The translations under genes were made by a program, and so were the position numbers. Under the pieces are notes generated by a model. That model saw only the letters and a program-made list of their open reading frames with translations. It made no database searches and was not told the origin of the DNA. 53,930 nucleotides of DNA, from positions 1-53,930 of the forward strand of contig NZ_LBMG01000045.1 in assembly GCF_001005315.1 (NCBI RefSeq), in the 5' to 3' direction. Source of the stretch: Kordia jejudonensis (GTDB taxonomy: Bacteria > Bacteroidota > Bacteroidia > Flavobacteriales > Flavobacteriaceae). The first letter of the stretch is position 1. Each line of letters begins with the position of its first letter. Positions 14,811 through 23,103 of this stretch are shown here, piece after piece.

Positions 14811-16556
14811 TTAATCTCTTACATAGTAAACTTTTGCTATTTTTTCATCTACAATTTTATAAATGACAACGACTTTTGAGTAGTTTTCATCTGAATATTT
14901 AACTTGTTCTTCATCAATGACAGTGTTTCCAATAACCGTTCTTTTTACGACTTTACAATGTAAATCAGGATAGTATTCAAATAGTTTTTCCCATCCTATT
15001 TTGAAATTTTCTTTCCCTTTTTCCTTTAAAATATCTGGAAATGTATAAATTTCAATAGCATCACTGTAGGTTTCTAAGAAAGCCGCTACGTTTCCTAAAT
15101 TGTAGGCATTTACTTGTCTTTGCACAATATTTTCGGGAGATTCCACCAACACATCTTCAGCCTTAAAAATACTTCCAGCTTTTACGACATGACTAATTTG
15201 TTGTAATGCTTTTAAGTTTTCCAAAGGATTATTTTCTAAAATGATGAGATCTGCAAGTTTTGCAACTTCGATACTTCCAATTTCGTTGTCTTTGTCTAAT
15301 ACTTTTGCAGCATTAATGGTGGAAGCTTGAATAATTTCTAAGTTCGACAATCCAGCTTTTTGCATCAATTCTATTTCTTCTTGATAGGAAGTTGCATGCA
15401 ATGTTCCAATATTTCCAGCGTCTGTTCCTGTAGCAATATTGATGTTTTTTTTTTGTAATGCTTTTAGGTTTTCTGATTCAATTCTATTTTCTTCAATTTG
15501 CCGTTTTTTATAAGCGATATTGTTTCTTTTGTACAGCTCAAACTGTTTGTCATTGTTCAACTGTTTATGATCTGAAAAACTTTTGATAGGGAATGGATTT
15601 GCAAGTCGAAGTTCCGTATTTGAAAATGTAATTTCTTGTGTAAATGCTTCCGTGTATTTATCACTCACCATTAATGTTGGAATGTAACTCACATTGTTTG
15701 AAGCAATCATTTTTATAAATTCTTCATCAATCGGTTCTCTAACACTATGCACCAAAATATCGGCTTTGGCTTTGATGGCGCGTTTTGCAGTTTCCAATTG
15801 TGTAGCATGCACGGCTACTTTTAGATTGTGTTTGTGACTTTCTTCAATAGTAGCTTTTACAATTTCATAATTTGCATCTGCGTCGCCTCTATTGATATAC
15901 CAAATTTTGATAAAATCGGGTTTAAAAGGCACTTGCTTTTTCACCAAATCAATAGCTTCTTTTGGCGTATTTACTTTCATAATCGGACTATCTTCAATGT
16001 CGAACGCTTTTGGCTGATAGGTTGAAATTAAAGGTCCTGTAAGGTAAATATTTGGATAGGAAGTATTGTCACTATACAAATCTCGAACTTTATAATTGTA
16101 TAAAGGTCCGCCAACGTCGATAATCGTGGTAATTCCTGATTGTAAGTAGCGTTTTAATGCATCAGGAGCGTTTTGTCGAAGCCATTTGCGTTCGTCTTCA
16201 TACGGTCTAAATTTGGTTAAATCGATTGCATCAGGACGTGTATACAAACTTCCCGATTGAAACAGATGTATATGACTGTCAATTAAGCCAGGTAACAACC
16301 ATTTTCCAGTTCCATCAATTTTGATAACAGTTGTATCAGTGACAGAAATTTTCTTTTGAATGGTTTCAATTTTTTTATCTTTAATTAAAACACTTCGAAC
16401 TTTTTCTTTCCCTGTTGTCACATCAATAACTGTAATGTTTTCTATCAAAATCGATTCTCCTTTCGGATTCATTTTGATGCTTTTCACTTTTACAACTTCT
16501 TCTTGTGCATAACCAATTGAAACACTAAACAGGATTAAAAAAATAAGCTTTTTCAT
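14811..16556 (-). CDS. Exported amidohydrolase with C-terminal NTF2-like domain
   Basis: About 581 residues from the ATG at 16556, which opens a signal peptide (MKKLIFLILFSVSIGYAQ); the longer frame to 16601 would overlap the ATPase gene. Residues ~40-450 form a metal-dependent amidohydrolase: metal ligands DSHIHLF, a probable carboxylated lysine in FIKIWY, histidines in AVHAT and LVHSV, and the aspartate in TGTDAGNIGT. The last ~100 residues are an NTF2-like domain homologous to the next gene. Similar imidazolonepropionase- or prolidase-like proteins hydrolyse amide bonds of small molecules or dipeptides; the substrate here is unknown. It starts 7 nt after the AAA+ ATPase stop and may be cotranscribed with it, although its function looks separate. 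Confidence 0.9.
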   Translation of the reverse strand: MKKLIFLILFSVSIGYAQEEVVKVKSIKMNPKGESILIENITVIDVTTGKEKVRSVLIKDKKIETIQKKISVTDTTVIKIDGTGKWLLPGLIDSHIHLFQSGSLYTRPDAIDLTKFRPYEDERKWLRQNAPDALKRYLQSGITTIIDVGGPLYNYKVRDLYSDNTSYPNIYLTGPLISTYQPKAFDIEDSPIMKVNTPKEAIDLVKKQVPFKPDFIKIWYINRGDADANYEIVKATIEESHKHNLKVAVHATQLETAKRAIKAKADILVHSVREPIDEEFIKMIASNNVSYIPTLMVSDKYTEAFTQEITFSNTELRLANPFPIKSFSDHKQLNNDKQFELYKRNNIAYKKRQIEENRIESENLKALQKKNINIATGTDAGNIGTLHATSYQEEIELMQKAGLSNLEIIQASTINAAKVLDKDNEIGSIEVAKLADLIILENNPLENLKALQQISHVVKAGSIFKAEDVLVESPENIVQRQVNAYNLGNVAAFLETYSDAIEIYTFPDILKEKGKENFKIGWEKLFEYYPDLHCKVVKRTVIGNTVIDEEQVKYSDENYSKVVVIYKIVDEKIAKVYYVRD

Positions 16557-16563
16557 ACCTTTA

Positions 16564-18522
16564 CTATTCTTTTTCAAAACGATTGCGTGCTTCCGTTCCA
16601 ATTTTTAGTTGCATAATTTGATTTTCTACTTTACGTGAGAAATCAGTGTCTGCAATAGTAGCTACGTTGTCTAAGTAACGAATGACTTCTTGCTTACGAA
16701 TTTCGGCAAAATCGAGTCCTTTCATGTTCGATGTCATCAATTCTTTTAACATTGCCAACTTGGTATCGTAATCTTTTAAGAAATACAATTCTGGATTTTC
16801 AAACCAATCTTCTTCCAAGTTAAAATCCGTTAAACGTAACGAAATCGCACTTTGAATGTTTCGGATATCTCTTGAAGAGAAAAATGGAAATTCTTTCTGA
16901 ACGGCTCCGTATAAGTTGGAATAAAAAGTGTGTGAATCTAACGAATCTTGTGCCAACACTTTATCATAAATAATAGCAATTTTTTCCTCAGAAGGTTTTT
17001 CAATTTGTCCTAAAATTTCTCCAGCATTTGCCGCCAAACCTTGATCGCTCAAGTATTTGTATTCAGGATGATTTTTCATAGAAACAAATCCTGGCAAGGT
17101 TTTTTCAATTTTGGACCACCAAATATAATCTTGATCTAAGAAATCGTGTTCTGTACGTGCGCCGTCAATTTTAAAACGTCCTTGAATTCTAGAAATTACC
17201 GCTTTGTCCAATTGTTCAGGCAAGTTGGTAAATAATCCGATAGAACTGTTTCCATGATTTACCGCATATGCACCTTCCGTATAGCGTAAAAATACACCAA
17301 TTACTTCTTTTACACCTGCCGAAACACCTTGTGCCGTACGTTCTTGTAAGTTGTTTTCTGCATCGTCAATTGGTGCAAAAATCAAGCGTGTAGGATCTTG
17401 CATGGGTTTCATCCATTGTACCATTTTCTCAGCAGATCCACCTTGAAACGTAGAAACTACGGTGTCTGGCATTGGGTGAAATAAAAATGGAATATCTAAA
17501 TGATCGCAACGTTCTTTCAACATGGTTGCAATGGCTGCAATTAACATACTTTTTCCAGTTCCAGGAATTCCGTAGCCCATAAATACGGGCATGAATCCGC
17601 CCAATTCTTGAAAAGGATTTCGTTTGGTTGCAATGTCATAACTCATTAAACGCTCAACCAAACGTTTGGCAAAGTGTTTTGCATCTTTGTTTCCAACAAT
17701 TTGTTCAAAACGAATTGGATTAAATTCTATACTTGTGGCACTTCCTGTAAAAGCGGTTTCCCAACCTGCAATAGAAAATTCTGAATCTTCCAATTGATAC
17801 GTTCTGTCCGTAATTACTTCTGTATAATTTAACGCGCCTTTACGTTGTACAATTTCATTTATATAAGCTTCAAAATAAAGCACGGTAAAATCAATCACAT
17901 CTTGTTCAGAGTTGATCAAGTTTGGATGATTCATGTATTTGTCATAGTAAAACAACTGACATGAGATTCCTTTCATGGGAGATAAAAAGGAAACTTCAGG
18001 AATTCCTGCAAATTTGTTTTGCATTACTTTATTGTCTTCCGAAGCTTTCTCCTTCATTTTAGACAGTATATAATAGGATACGCTAAACAGCATAAACGCA
18101 GTTGCCGTTTGTTGTTTTGATTCGTATTCTTTGCGTTGCTCTCCAGACAATCCAGCTCTGTTTTCTTGTAAAATAAACAATCCAGAAGCATCATAATAAC
18201 TATCTCTAATCCATAAACCAATTGCCAACGCTTCTTGTAAGTTGAATAAGCTTTCATTCAGCGCAAGCGGTAATGCAACAGAATCTGGCAATAAGCGTTT
18301 CTTTAAACTTAAAATCGTTTTTGAGATCGAAATTGTATTCGCGCCAGCATTTCCATTGGCTTTTGATAAGTATAGTAAAATATCTTCTTGCTCTTTATTT
18401 CCGTCTCTGTTACGTGCTTTATACCCTTGTTCCCATTGCACGCCTTTGATGAACGAAGAAGCTTCTTCGCGTAATATTTGTAATTCCGTTTTCTTGATAG
18501 GAAAAGTCGGTTGTTTCTCCAT
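16564..18522 (-). CDS. AAA+ ATPase, function unassigned
   Basis: 652 residues. The N-terminal ~290 residues are helical and unfamiliar. The AAA+ module covers about 300-470: Walker A GYGIPGTGKSM (about 315-325), a pore-loop-like STFQGGSAEKM, a Walker B-like LIFAPIDDAEN (about 379-389, with Asp-Asp where most AAA+ have Asp-Glu), sensor-1-like GLFTNLPEQLDKAVI and a likely arginine finger SRIQGRF. The C-terminal ~180 residues are helical. There is no signal peptide or membrane helix, so it is cytoplasmic. The upstream genes (18797-21480) encode an unknown protein and a coiled-coil protein in the same orientation. Remodelling of a membrane-linked complex is a reasonable guess only. Confidence 0.88.
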   Translation of the reverse strand: MEKQPTFPIKKTELQILREEASSFIKGVQWEQGYKARNRDGNKEQEDILLYLSKANGNAGANTISISKTILSLKKRLLPDSVALPLALNESLFNLQEALAIGLWIRDSYYDASGLFILQENRAGLSGEQRKEYESKQQTATAFMLFSVSYYILSKMKEKASEDNKVMQNKFAGIPEVSFLSPMKGISCQLFYYDKYMNHPNLINSEQDVIDFTVLYFEAYINEIVQRKGALNYTEVITDRTYQLEDSEFSIAGWETAFTGSATSIEFNPIRFEQIVGNKDAKHFAKRLVERLMSYDIATKRNPFQELGGFMPVFMGYGIPGTGKSMLIAAIATMLKERCDHLDIPFLFHPMPDTVVSTFQGGSAEKMVQWMKPMQDPTRLIFAPIDDAENNLQERTAQGVSAGVKEVIGVFLRYTEGAYAVNHGNSSIGLFTNLPEQLDKAVISRIQGRFKIDGARTEHDFLDQDYIWWSKIEKTLPGFVSMKNHPEYKYLSDQGLAANAGEILGQIEKPSEEKIAIIYDKVLAQDSLDSHTFYSNLYGAVQKEFPFFSSRDIRNIQSAISLRLTDFNLEEDWFENPELYFLKDYDTKLAMLKELMTSNMKGLDFAEIRKQEVIRYLDNVATIADTDFSRKVENQIMQLKIGTEARNRFEKE

Positions 18523-18535
18523 GTATGTTTTTTAT

Positions 18536-18796
18536 TTTGTTGTTTGTTGTTTGTTGTTCGTTGTTTGTTGCTCGTTGATTCGTTTTCGCTCTCGACTTCA
18601 ATTTCAACTTCAAACTCTTAACAGTCTTGTCTATAATCTATCTTCTATGTTCTTTTTTCAAAGTTCTTCTTAGCAACATATTATAATGATCGTTATTCGC
18701 TATTCGATCTCAACTTCAATTTCAACTTCACGATCTATTCTCTATTCTCTATTCTCTTTTTCGAATTCAGTTTCAATTTCAACTTCGATCTCAACT
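18536..18796. repeat. Low-complexity spacer with heptanucleotide tandem repeats
   Basis: Six consecutive 7-nt units of TTTGTTG and variants (TTCGTTG, CTCGTTG) occupy 18536-18577. CTATTCT repeats three times at 18735-18755, and TTATTCG CTATTCG stands at 18693-18706. Between them are phrases such as TCAACTTCAATTTCAACTTC in several copies. No coding sequence is supported. The tract separates the ATPase gene from the 355-aa gene and runs into the latter's stop codon. Confidence 0.8.
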
Positions 18797-19864
18797 TCAA
18801 TTTCGATCTTCTGGAAGTTCTTCCACTTCAAAAGGTTCATGATGCAAGTGAATTACCGTATCAGGAATAGCGCCATATAACAATTGAATTACGCGGTGTG
18901 GCGCCAAGATGTAATTGTGTTTTACAACATCGCTCCAAACTTGAATGACTTGTTTTTTAAACGATAATAAATCATTACTCACTTTTGATGAATTGACAGC
19001 GTTTATAGTTTCTACGGCAGTGCTCAATGCATAAGAATTCATCTGTACTTCTTTTTGTGCAATGGCTTTTAACAGCGCATGCGTCGTATCATGATCGTCT
19101 TTTGAAAAGATACTGTGCAAAATGCCCAAATCGACACGTTTTATTTTTTGTGGATGTACATTTTTCAGGCGTTTATCAATCATGTAGGCCATATTGTTCA
19201 AATCTTGATAACGATCGGCACAATCTTTTATGGTGTTATAAATTTCCTGTTCTATTTTGTCATCGTGTTTGTAGTCGAAATACATAAAACATACAAAAGG
19301 TCTGTTGAGTGTAACGTCATAAAAAGCCCAATCGAGCACATACGTTGCAAACGAACTTTTCGTTTTTTTAATCTTCCCAATAACAAATTTTTGGAATATT
19401 TTATCTTCCTGAATCATGTTGTAATACAACGAAGACGAAGCTTCAAACAAATCGCGTTTGCTCACGTGTTGTTTGCTTACCATGAGTTGATGAATAAACT
19501 TTTCCTTATAAACTTTTGCGTCAGGAAGTTTGGCTTTGAACTCATCTTTTAAATCCAAATCGTTATGAATGTAGCGCAATTCTAAATAGTTTGGAAATCC
19601 AGATTCGGTCAAATCTATTTTCATGCGTTCTTCATCAAAACGATATTTCAATTCCATGGCTCTCAGTGAAAACGCCAATCGTTTGCAATATTCTTCTAAG
19701 GATTTTAGCTCTTCTTTTGTGCAAATTCGGTAATGATTCCATTCCACCAAATTAATTTCAAATTCATCCAATACATGCTTTACCATTTTATAATATAGCT
19801 CGTATTGTGCATCCGAATCTAAAATTGCGGCATCAAGTGGCGTTGTGATATCGTTTATAGACAT
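18797..19864 (-). CDS. Unrecognised soluble protein (355 aa)
   Basis: No signal peptide, membrane segment or familiar motif. It appears largely alpha-helical and charged, with features such as EWNHYRICTKEELKSLEEYC, SFATYVLDWAFYDVTL and FVCFMYFDY. Same orientation as the coiled-coil gene upstream (248-nt gap) and the AAA+ gene downstream (274-nt gap); both gaps are filled with repeat-like DNA, so an ancestral tighter operon may have been expanded. Its function would most likely be linked to the ATPase, but this rests on position alone. Confidence 0.75.
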   Translation of the reverse strand: MSINDITTPLDAAILDSDAQYELYYKMVKHVLDEFEINLVEWNHYRICTKEELKSLEEYCKRLAFSLRAMELKYRFDEERMKIDLTESGFPNYLELRYIHNDLDLKDEFKAKLPDAKVYKEKFIHQLMVSKQHVSKRDLFEASSSLYYNMIQEDKIFQKFVIGKIKKTKSSFATYVLDWAFYDVTLNRPFVCFMYFDYKHDDKIEQEIYNTIKDCADRYQDLNNMAYMIDKRLKNVHPQKIKRVDLGILHSIFSKDDHDTTHALLKAIAQKEVQMNSYALSTAVETINAVNSSKVSNDLLSFKKQVIQVWSDVVKHNYILAPHRVIQLLYGAIPDTVIHLHHEPFEVEELPEDRN

Positions 19865-19916
19865 TAAAACGAAGTTGTGTTAATAGTTAATATTTTTTGG
19901 GCATGTCCACCAATTG

Positions 19917-20095
19917 AAAAAATTGGCGGTCAGGCTTTCGGCAGTCGCTCTCGTTCGTCATGCTGAACTTGATTTAGCATCTCACTCGTAGCTCCAACAA
20001 AGCCTCAATCCTTCATGCAAGTTTGGAACTTCCGAACCGGTAGAAATTAAAAAAAGAGCTCCGACAAAGCTTCTATCCTTCATGCGAAACTCTTT
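19917..20095. repeat. Intergenic repeat-like element with a hairpin and paired direct repeats
   Basis: The spacer contains ATGCTGAACTTGATTTAGCA(T) at 19960-19980, an inverted repeat of a kind I associate with dispersed flavobacterial intergenic elements. It also has two imperfect copies of an AGCTCCaACAAAGCcTC-like phrase followed by ATCCTTCATGC (about 19991-20024 and 20057-20090). Its base composition is less AT-biased than the neighbouring spacers. No ORF is supported. Confidence 0.5.
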
Positions 20096-20112
20096 TATAT
20101 ATGTTCAAGAAA

Positions 20113-21480
20113 TTATCCTAACAAATCATCGGATCCACCATCGTTTGTTGGTGCAGGATTTCCGCCGCTTGGCGCGTCGTTTCCTCCCGTATTTCCAGTT
20201 GATGGATTGTCATTGTTTTTATAATATTCTTCAAATAATTCTTTCATGTCAATTCCGTAACGATCAGCGAAGTTCTTACGAATTTCCACATCTTTCTCCC
20301 GAATTTCTTGTAATGATTCTGCATAACTTCCGTAAATACCTTTCATTACTTTTTCGTGAACAGGAATGTTTTCCATCATATCTTGACGTGCTCTTGCACT
20401 TGCTGTGTGCATTGCCGCTAGCGTTTCTCCAATTTTTTCATCCGTTTTGATTCCTAAATGCTCTAAAATTGCCGCAAATTCTTGATCTGTTCTTGCTTTT
20501 AAAGCAACTACATAACCATCGTAGTAACGAACACGTTCTTCTGTATCTGATTTCAGTTTTGCTCTATGTGTTTGCAAGTTGCTACGTAACGATGTCAATA
20601 CTTTGATCGTTAAGTTGTGTTTGTGTACAAAACTATCTTTACTTGCTGCCAACGTAATGTAAGCCGTGCGTAAACCTTCTAGTTCTTCTACAGATTGTTC
20701 TAGCTTTGTAACTTTAGACAATGCTTCAGAATATTCAGGTGATTGTTTGTCAACTACTTCTTCCAATCCTTGTCGTGCTTGACTCAACAATGATTTTTCC
20801 GTTTCCAGCTTTTCTTCAACTTCTTTCTTTTTCTCTAAAGCTTTCGTGTGGTTTTTACTTGCTTCTACAATCGCAACTTGAAGTTTGTCTTCAACTTCTT
20901 TGATTTCCACTTCACGATCTTTCAATCGTTTTACCGCAGCCTGACTTTTAAATGAAAGTTCTTTTAATAAGGTTTCGGTATCTGAACTTTCAATTCGCTT
21001 TTGAAACATTTCTTTTGCTTTCGAATCGGCAAATTTGCGTGTTTTTTCAGCTTGATCTAAATCTGCTTTCGTGCTTTTGATCTTTGATTTTCGTCCCCAA
21101 AGATTATTCCACCACGTATCTGGTTTGTTTAGTGCTTCTTGGTATTCTACTTTTGCTTTTTCAAGATCTTTTTGCGCATTATCAATGACGCGTTGTTCTT
21201 CATCATTTAAGGTTGAAAAACGCTCAAATATAATTCCTACTTCGTCTTGATAATCTGTTAAGTCTTTGATGGCATCTAACAAAGAAGTACGATCTTTTTC
21301 AGCCATATCTACAACATTATCTAATGTTGCATTTAGTATTTTTTGACGTACTTCTGGACTGTCTTCTTGCGCTAGTTTCGACTTCATTTGGTCGATCGCT
21401 TTTCCCCAATCTACTTTATCGTTTGATTTTTGTTCTTGTTGTGATCCTGAAGTTTCCAGTAAATCAAATTCGTCAGCCAT
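20113..21480 (-). CDS. Long coiled-coil protein, partner candidate of the AAA+ ATPase
   Basis: 455 residues, cytoplasmic by appearance (no signal peptide or membrane helix). After an acidic/polar start (MADEFDLLETSGSQQEQ) come long heptad-rich helices at about 75-290, dense in Lys/Glu (EDKLQVAIVEASKNHTKALE, KKEVEEKLETEKSLLSQ). A second helical region covers 290-400 (VLTSLRSNLQTHRAKLK). The tail is a flexible Gly/Asn/Pro/Ser linker ending in acidic GGSDDLLG. I cannot place it in a named family; a distant TelA-like resemblance was considered and not supported. The acidic C-terminal tip could be a docking tag for the ATPase. Confidence 0.82.
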   Translation of the reverse strand: MADEFDLLETSGSQQEQKSNDKVDWGKAIDQMKSKLAQEDSPEVRQKILNATLDNVVDMAEKDRTSLLDAIKDLTDYQDEVGIIFERFSTLNDEEQRVIDNAQKDLEKAKVEYQEALNKPDTWWNNLWGRKSKIKSTKADLDQAEKTRKFADSKAKEMFQKRIESSDTETLLKELSFKSQAAVKRLKDREVEIKEVEDKLQVAIVEASKNHTKALEKKKEVEEKLETEKSLLSQARQGLEEVVDKQSPEYSEALSKVTKLEQSVEELEGLRTAYITLAASKDSFVHKHNLTIKVLTSLRSNLQTHRAKLKSDTEERVRYYDGYVVALKARTDQEFAAILEHLGIKTDEKIGETLAAMHTASARARQDMMENIPVHEKVMKGIYGSYAESLQEIREKDVEIRKNFADRYGIDMKELFEEYYKNNDNPSTGNTGGNDAPSGGNPAPTNDGGSDDLLG

Positions 21481-21694
21481 ATAGTATTAAGTTTATTGTT
21501 AATGAATGTTCTTTTTGGTTAATTGTACCTTCGCTATATTACTCAAATTTCATTCATGAGATTGTCATAAATGAAATGATTTTTTCAAGTAATTTCTAAA
21601 GATAAAGAATTTAAATTATACGTATCCAAAAAACTTAAAATGTTACGGATTTCCACAATATTTTAAAAAAATGAACTATGAGTAAGGTAGATTT

Positions 21695-22393
21695 TTATTG
21701 TTGTAAGCGCTGAATTAAGTCCTTCGGTGCTTTCCAATTCAAGGTATTTGCAATATGGTTTTGAATTTCTTTAATTTCTGCAGCCGTTGGGTTTTGAGGT
21801 GCTTTCTCTAAATAGCGTACAATTCCATATGCTTGATGAAAGCTAGGGTAAATTTCTTCAACTTCTTTAAAAGCTTGTTTGGCGTTTTTTAAGTCTCCAT
21901 TGACTAAATGGGTAAATGCTTCACGTTCTTTAGCAATTGCACGATCGTATTTGGATATTTTTTCCTGAATTTCTTCAGATGCATTCAAACTTTCTTTCAA
22001 GTTTGAATTATTAGAAGCAAACGTATTAACGGCACTTGTTACTTTTTTAGCTTCTTCAGGTGTTCCTGTCATAGCTTTATTTTTCAGATGATTGTCAATA
22101 GATTTTTGAATTTTTGCCACTAAGACGTCATTATCGAGAATTTCATTCAAAATATCACGTAAAATTACAGTGCGTTCTGCGGTAGTATCTTTGAATACTT
22201 GGTCAACAATGGTTTGAGTTAACTTCAATTGTTCCAAACGGTCTTCCGATTTTTTTACAGTGTATTGAAAAAAATAGCCCATTCCTGCAAGAATTATTGG
22301 AAAAATAAAAAACTGTAACCATAAATTGAAGTTTCGTTTCTTTTCAAGTTTTGCAACTTTTTCTTTGAGTTCGTTAAATTCCTTTTCGTCCAT
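21695..22393 (-). CDS. Membrane-anchored coiled-coil protein with TPR-like C-terminus
   Basis: About 232 residues. The ATG at 22393 (MDEKEFNELKEKVAKLEKKR) is preferred over the longer frame from 22501 because the extra residues look non-coding and the new N-terminus is a good cytoplasmic coiled coil. One membrane helix follows (about 24-42, LWLQFFIFPIILAGMGYFF), then a second coiled coil (VKKSEDRLEQLKLTQTIVDQ) and helical pairs towards the end resembling a TPR (AFTHLVNGDLKNAKQAFKEV). It lies upstream of the coiled-coil gene (214-nt gap). Unknown function. Confidence 0.8.
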   Translation of the reverse strand: MDEKEFNELKEKVAKLEKKRNFNLWLQFFIFPIILAGMGYFFQYTVKKSEDRLEQLKLTQTIVDQVFKDTTAERTVILRDILNEILDNDVLVAKIQKSIDNHLKNKAMTGTPEEAKKVTSAVNTFASNNSNLKESLNASEEIQEKISKYDRAIAKEREAFTHLVNGDLKNAKQAFKEVEEIYPSFHQAYGIVRYLEKAPQNPTAAEIKEIQNHIANTLNWKAPKDLIQRLQQ

Positions 22394-22574
22394 AATGTGG
22401 TATTTTAAGTCAGTAGTGATGCTTTTTATTTCATTTAAATATAAGATAATTAGTACTATTAGGCAATTTGTGTCTTTTTCCTCATTAATACTAACGATCA
22501 AAAAATACGTATAATTAAGTATTGTACTAGGTGTGATTTTGATAGATATTTATACAAACCAAAAACACGACTAT

Positions 22575-22706
22575 ATGAAACCATCTAAAACAACTATTGA
22601 AATCGGAAATGAATTTCAAGAAGTAGAAATTTATTATGATAAAGAAAAAGAATCACAACTTACCATTGCCATTAATAAGAATCAAGTGACTGTTTCTCAG
22701 GAGTAA
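22575..22706 (+). CDS. Small hypothetical protein (43 aa)
   Basis: The ATG at 22575 opens 43 codons (MKPSKTTIEIGNEFQEVEIY...) ending in TAA at 22704-22706. The product would be a soluble, charged, beta-prone peptide (EVEIYYDKEKESQLTIAI). Too short to assign; the amphipathic beta pattern and sensible start suggest it may be real. It precedes the acidic 64-aa peptide gene by 109 nt. Confidence 0.45.
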   Translation: MKPSKTTIEIGNEFQEVEIYYDKEKESQLTIAINKNQVTVSQE

Positions 22707-22717
22707 AATGATTCTGT

Positions 22718-22735
22718 TTCCTCAATATTAAGGAA
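22718..22735. promoter_or_regulatory. Palindrome TTCCTCAATATTAAGGAA, candidate operator
   Basis: An 18-bp inverted repeat with one mismatched pair. Its left part TTCCTCAATATT is identical to the perfect palindrome at 25941-25956 upstream of the caspase gene. A TCAATATTGA core also occurs at 22747-22756, 26 nt further on. The sites lie upstream of the 64-aa peptide. A binding site for the NarL/LuxR regulator at 25239 would fit, but is inferred. Confidence 0.45.
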
Positions 22736-22751
22736 GTAAAAACAATCAATA

Positions 22752-22778
22752 TTGACGATTGTTTCCACCATTATTTTG
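22752..22778 (+). promoter_or_regulatory. Candidate promoter of the 64-aa peptide
   Basis: TTG (22752-22754), a 16-nt spacer and TTATTTTG (22771-22778, one mismatch to TAnnTTTG) stand 37 nt before the ATG at 22816. The TCAATATTGA core overlaps the -33 element, where a repressor or activator could act. Confidence 0.35.
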
Positions 22779-22815
22779 AATGAACTTTGTTGTAAACTAT
22801 TAAAAATCAAAATTT

Positions 22816-23010
22816 ATGGAAACAACGACTACCAAAACTGAAATTGCAAACGAATTAGAAACAACAAGCATGTTTTGCGGACCTGATGAATCCAAAGACA
22901 CAGCACAACCCGAAAGTGGTAAAGACACTGAAACAGTAGATCCTAACTCAGATGGCGGAGGAAATAATGGAGAGTCGAAGGAAGGAGAAGAAAGACCAGG
23001 AGGGTTTTAA
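22816..23010 (+). CDS. Small acidic peptide (64 aa), unknown
   Basis: 64 residues starting METTTTKTEIANELETTSMF, with one cysteine (C21) and a highly acidic, Gly/Asn/Ser-rich remainder ending EERPGGF. It is very hydrophilic, without signal peptide, and presumably disordered. It has its own candidate promoter and a good downstream terminator, which supports a real short transcript. Position directly before a sensor kinase / response regulator pair raises the possibility of a secreted signal, a RiPP-type precursor or a regulatory peptide; the sequence does not decide between them. Confidence 0.6.
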   Translation: METTTTKTEIANELETTSMFCGPDESKDTAQPESGKDTETVDPNSDGGGNNGESKEGEERPGGF

Positions 23011-23035
23011 TTAATGCTAAAAACTTTACAATCTT

Positions 23036-23074
23036 AAAAGGCTTTACTTATCTTTATAGAGAGTTAAGCCTTTT
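23036..23074 (+). terminator. Terminator after the 64-aa peptide
   Basis: AAAAGGCTTTACT (23036-23048) pairs with AGTTAAGCCTTTT (23062-23074) with one mismatch, 25 nt after the stop. Because the hairpin ends at 23074, the next gene is best started at the ATG at 23104, not at the TTG at 23077. Confidence 0.7.
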
Positions 23075-23103
23075 ATTTGTTATCTCAAAATACAAATACC
23101 TAC

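Noticed and set aside
20113-21480. TelA-type toxic-anion-resistance protein
   Set aside because: Long coiled coils give a superficial resemblance, but I do not see the family's conserved blocks.
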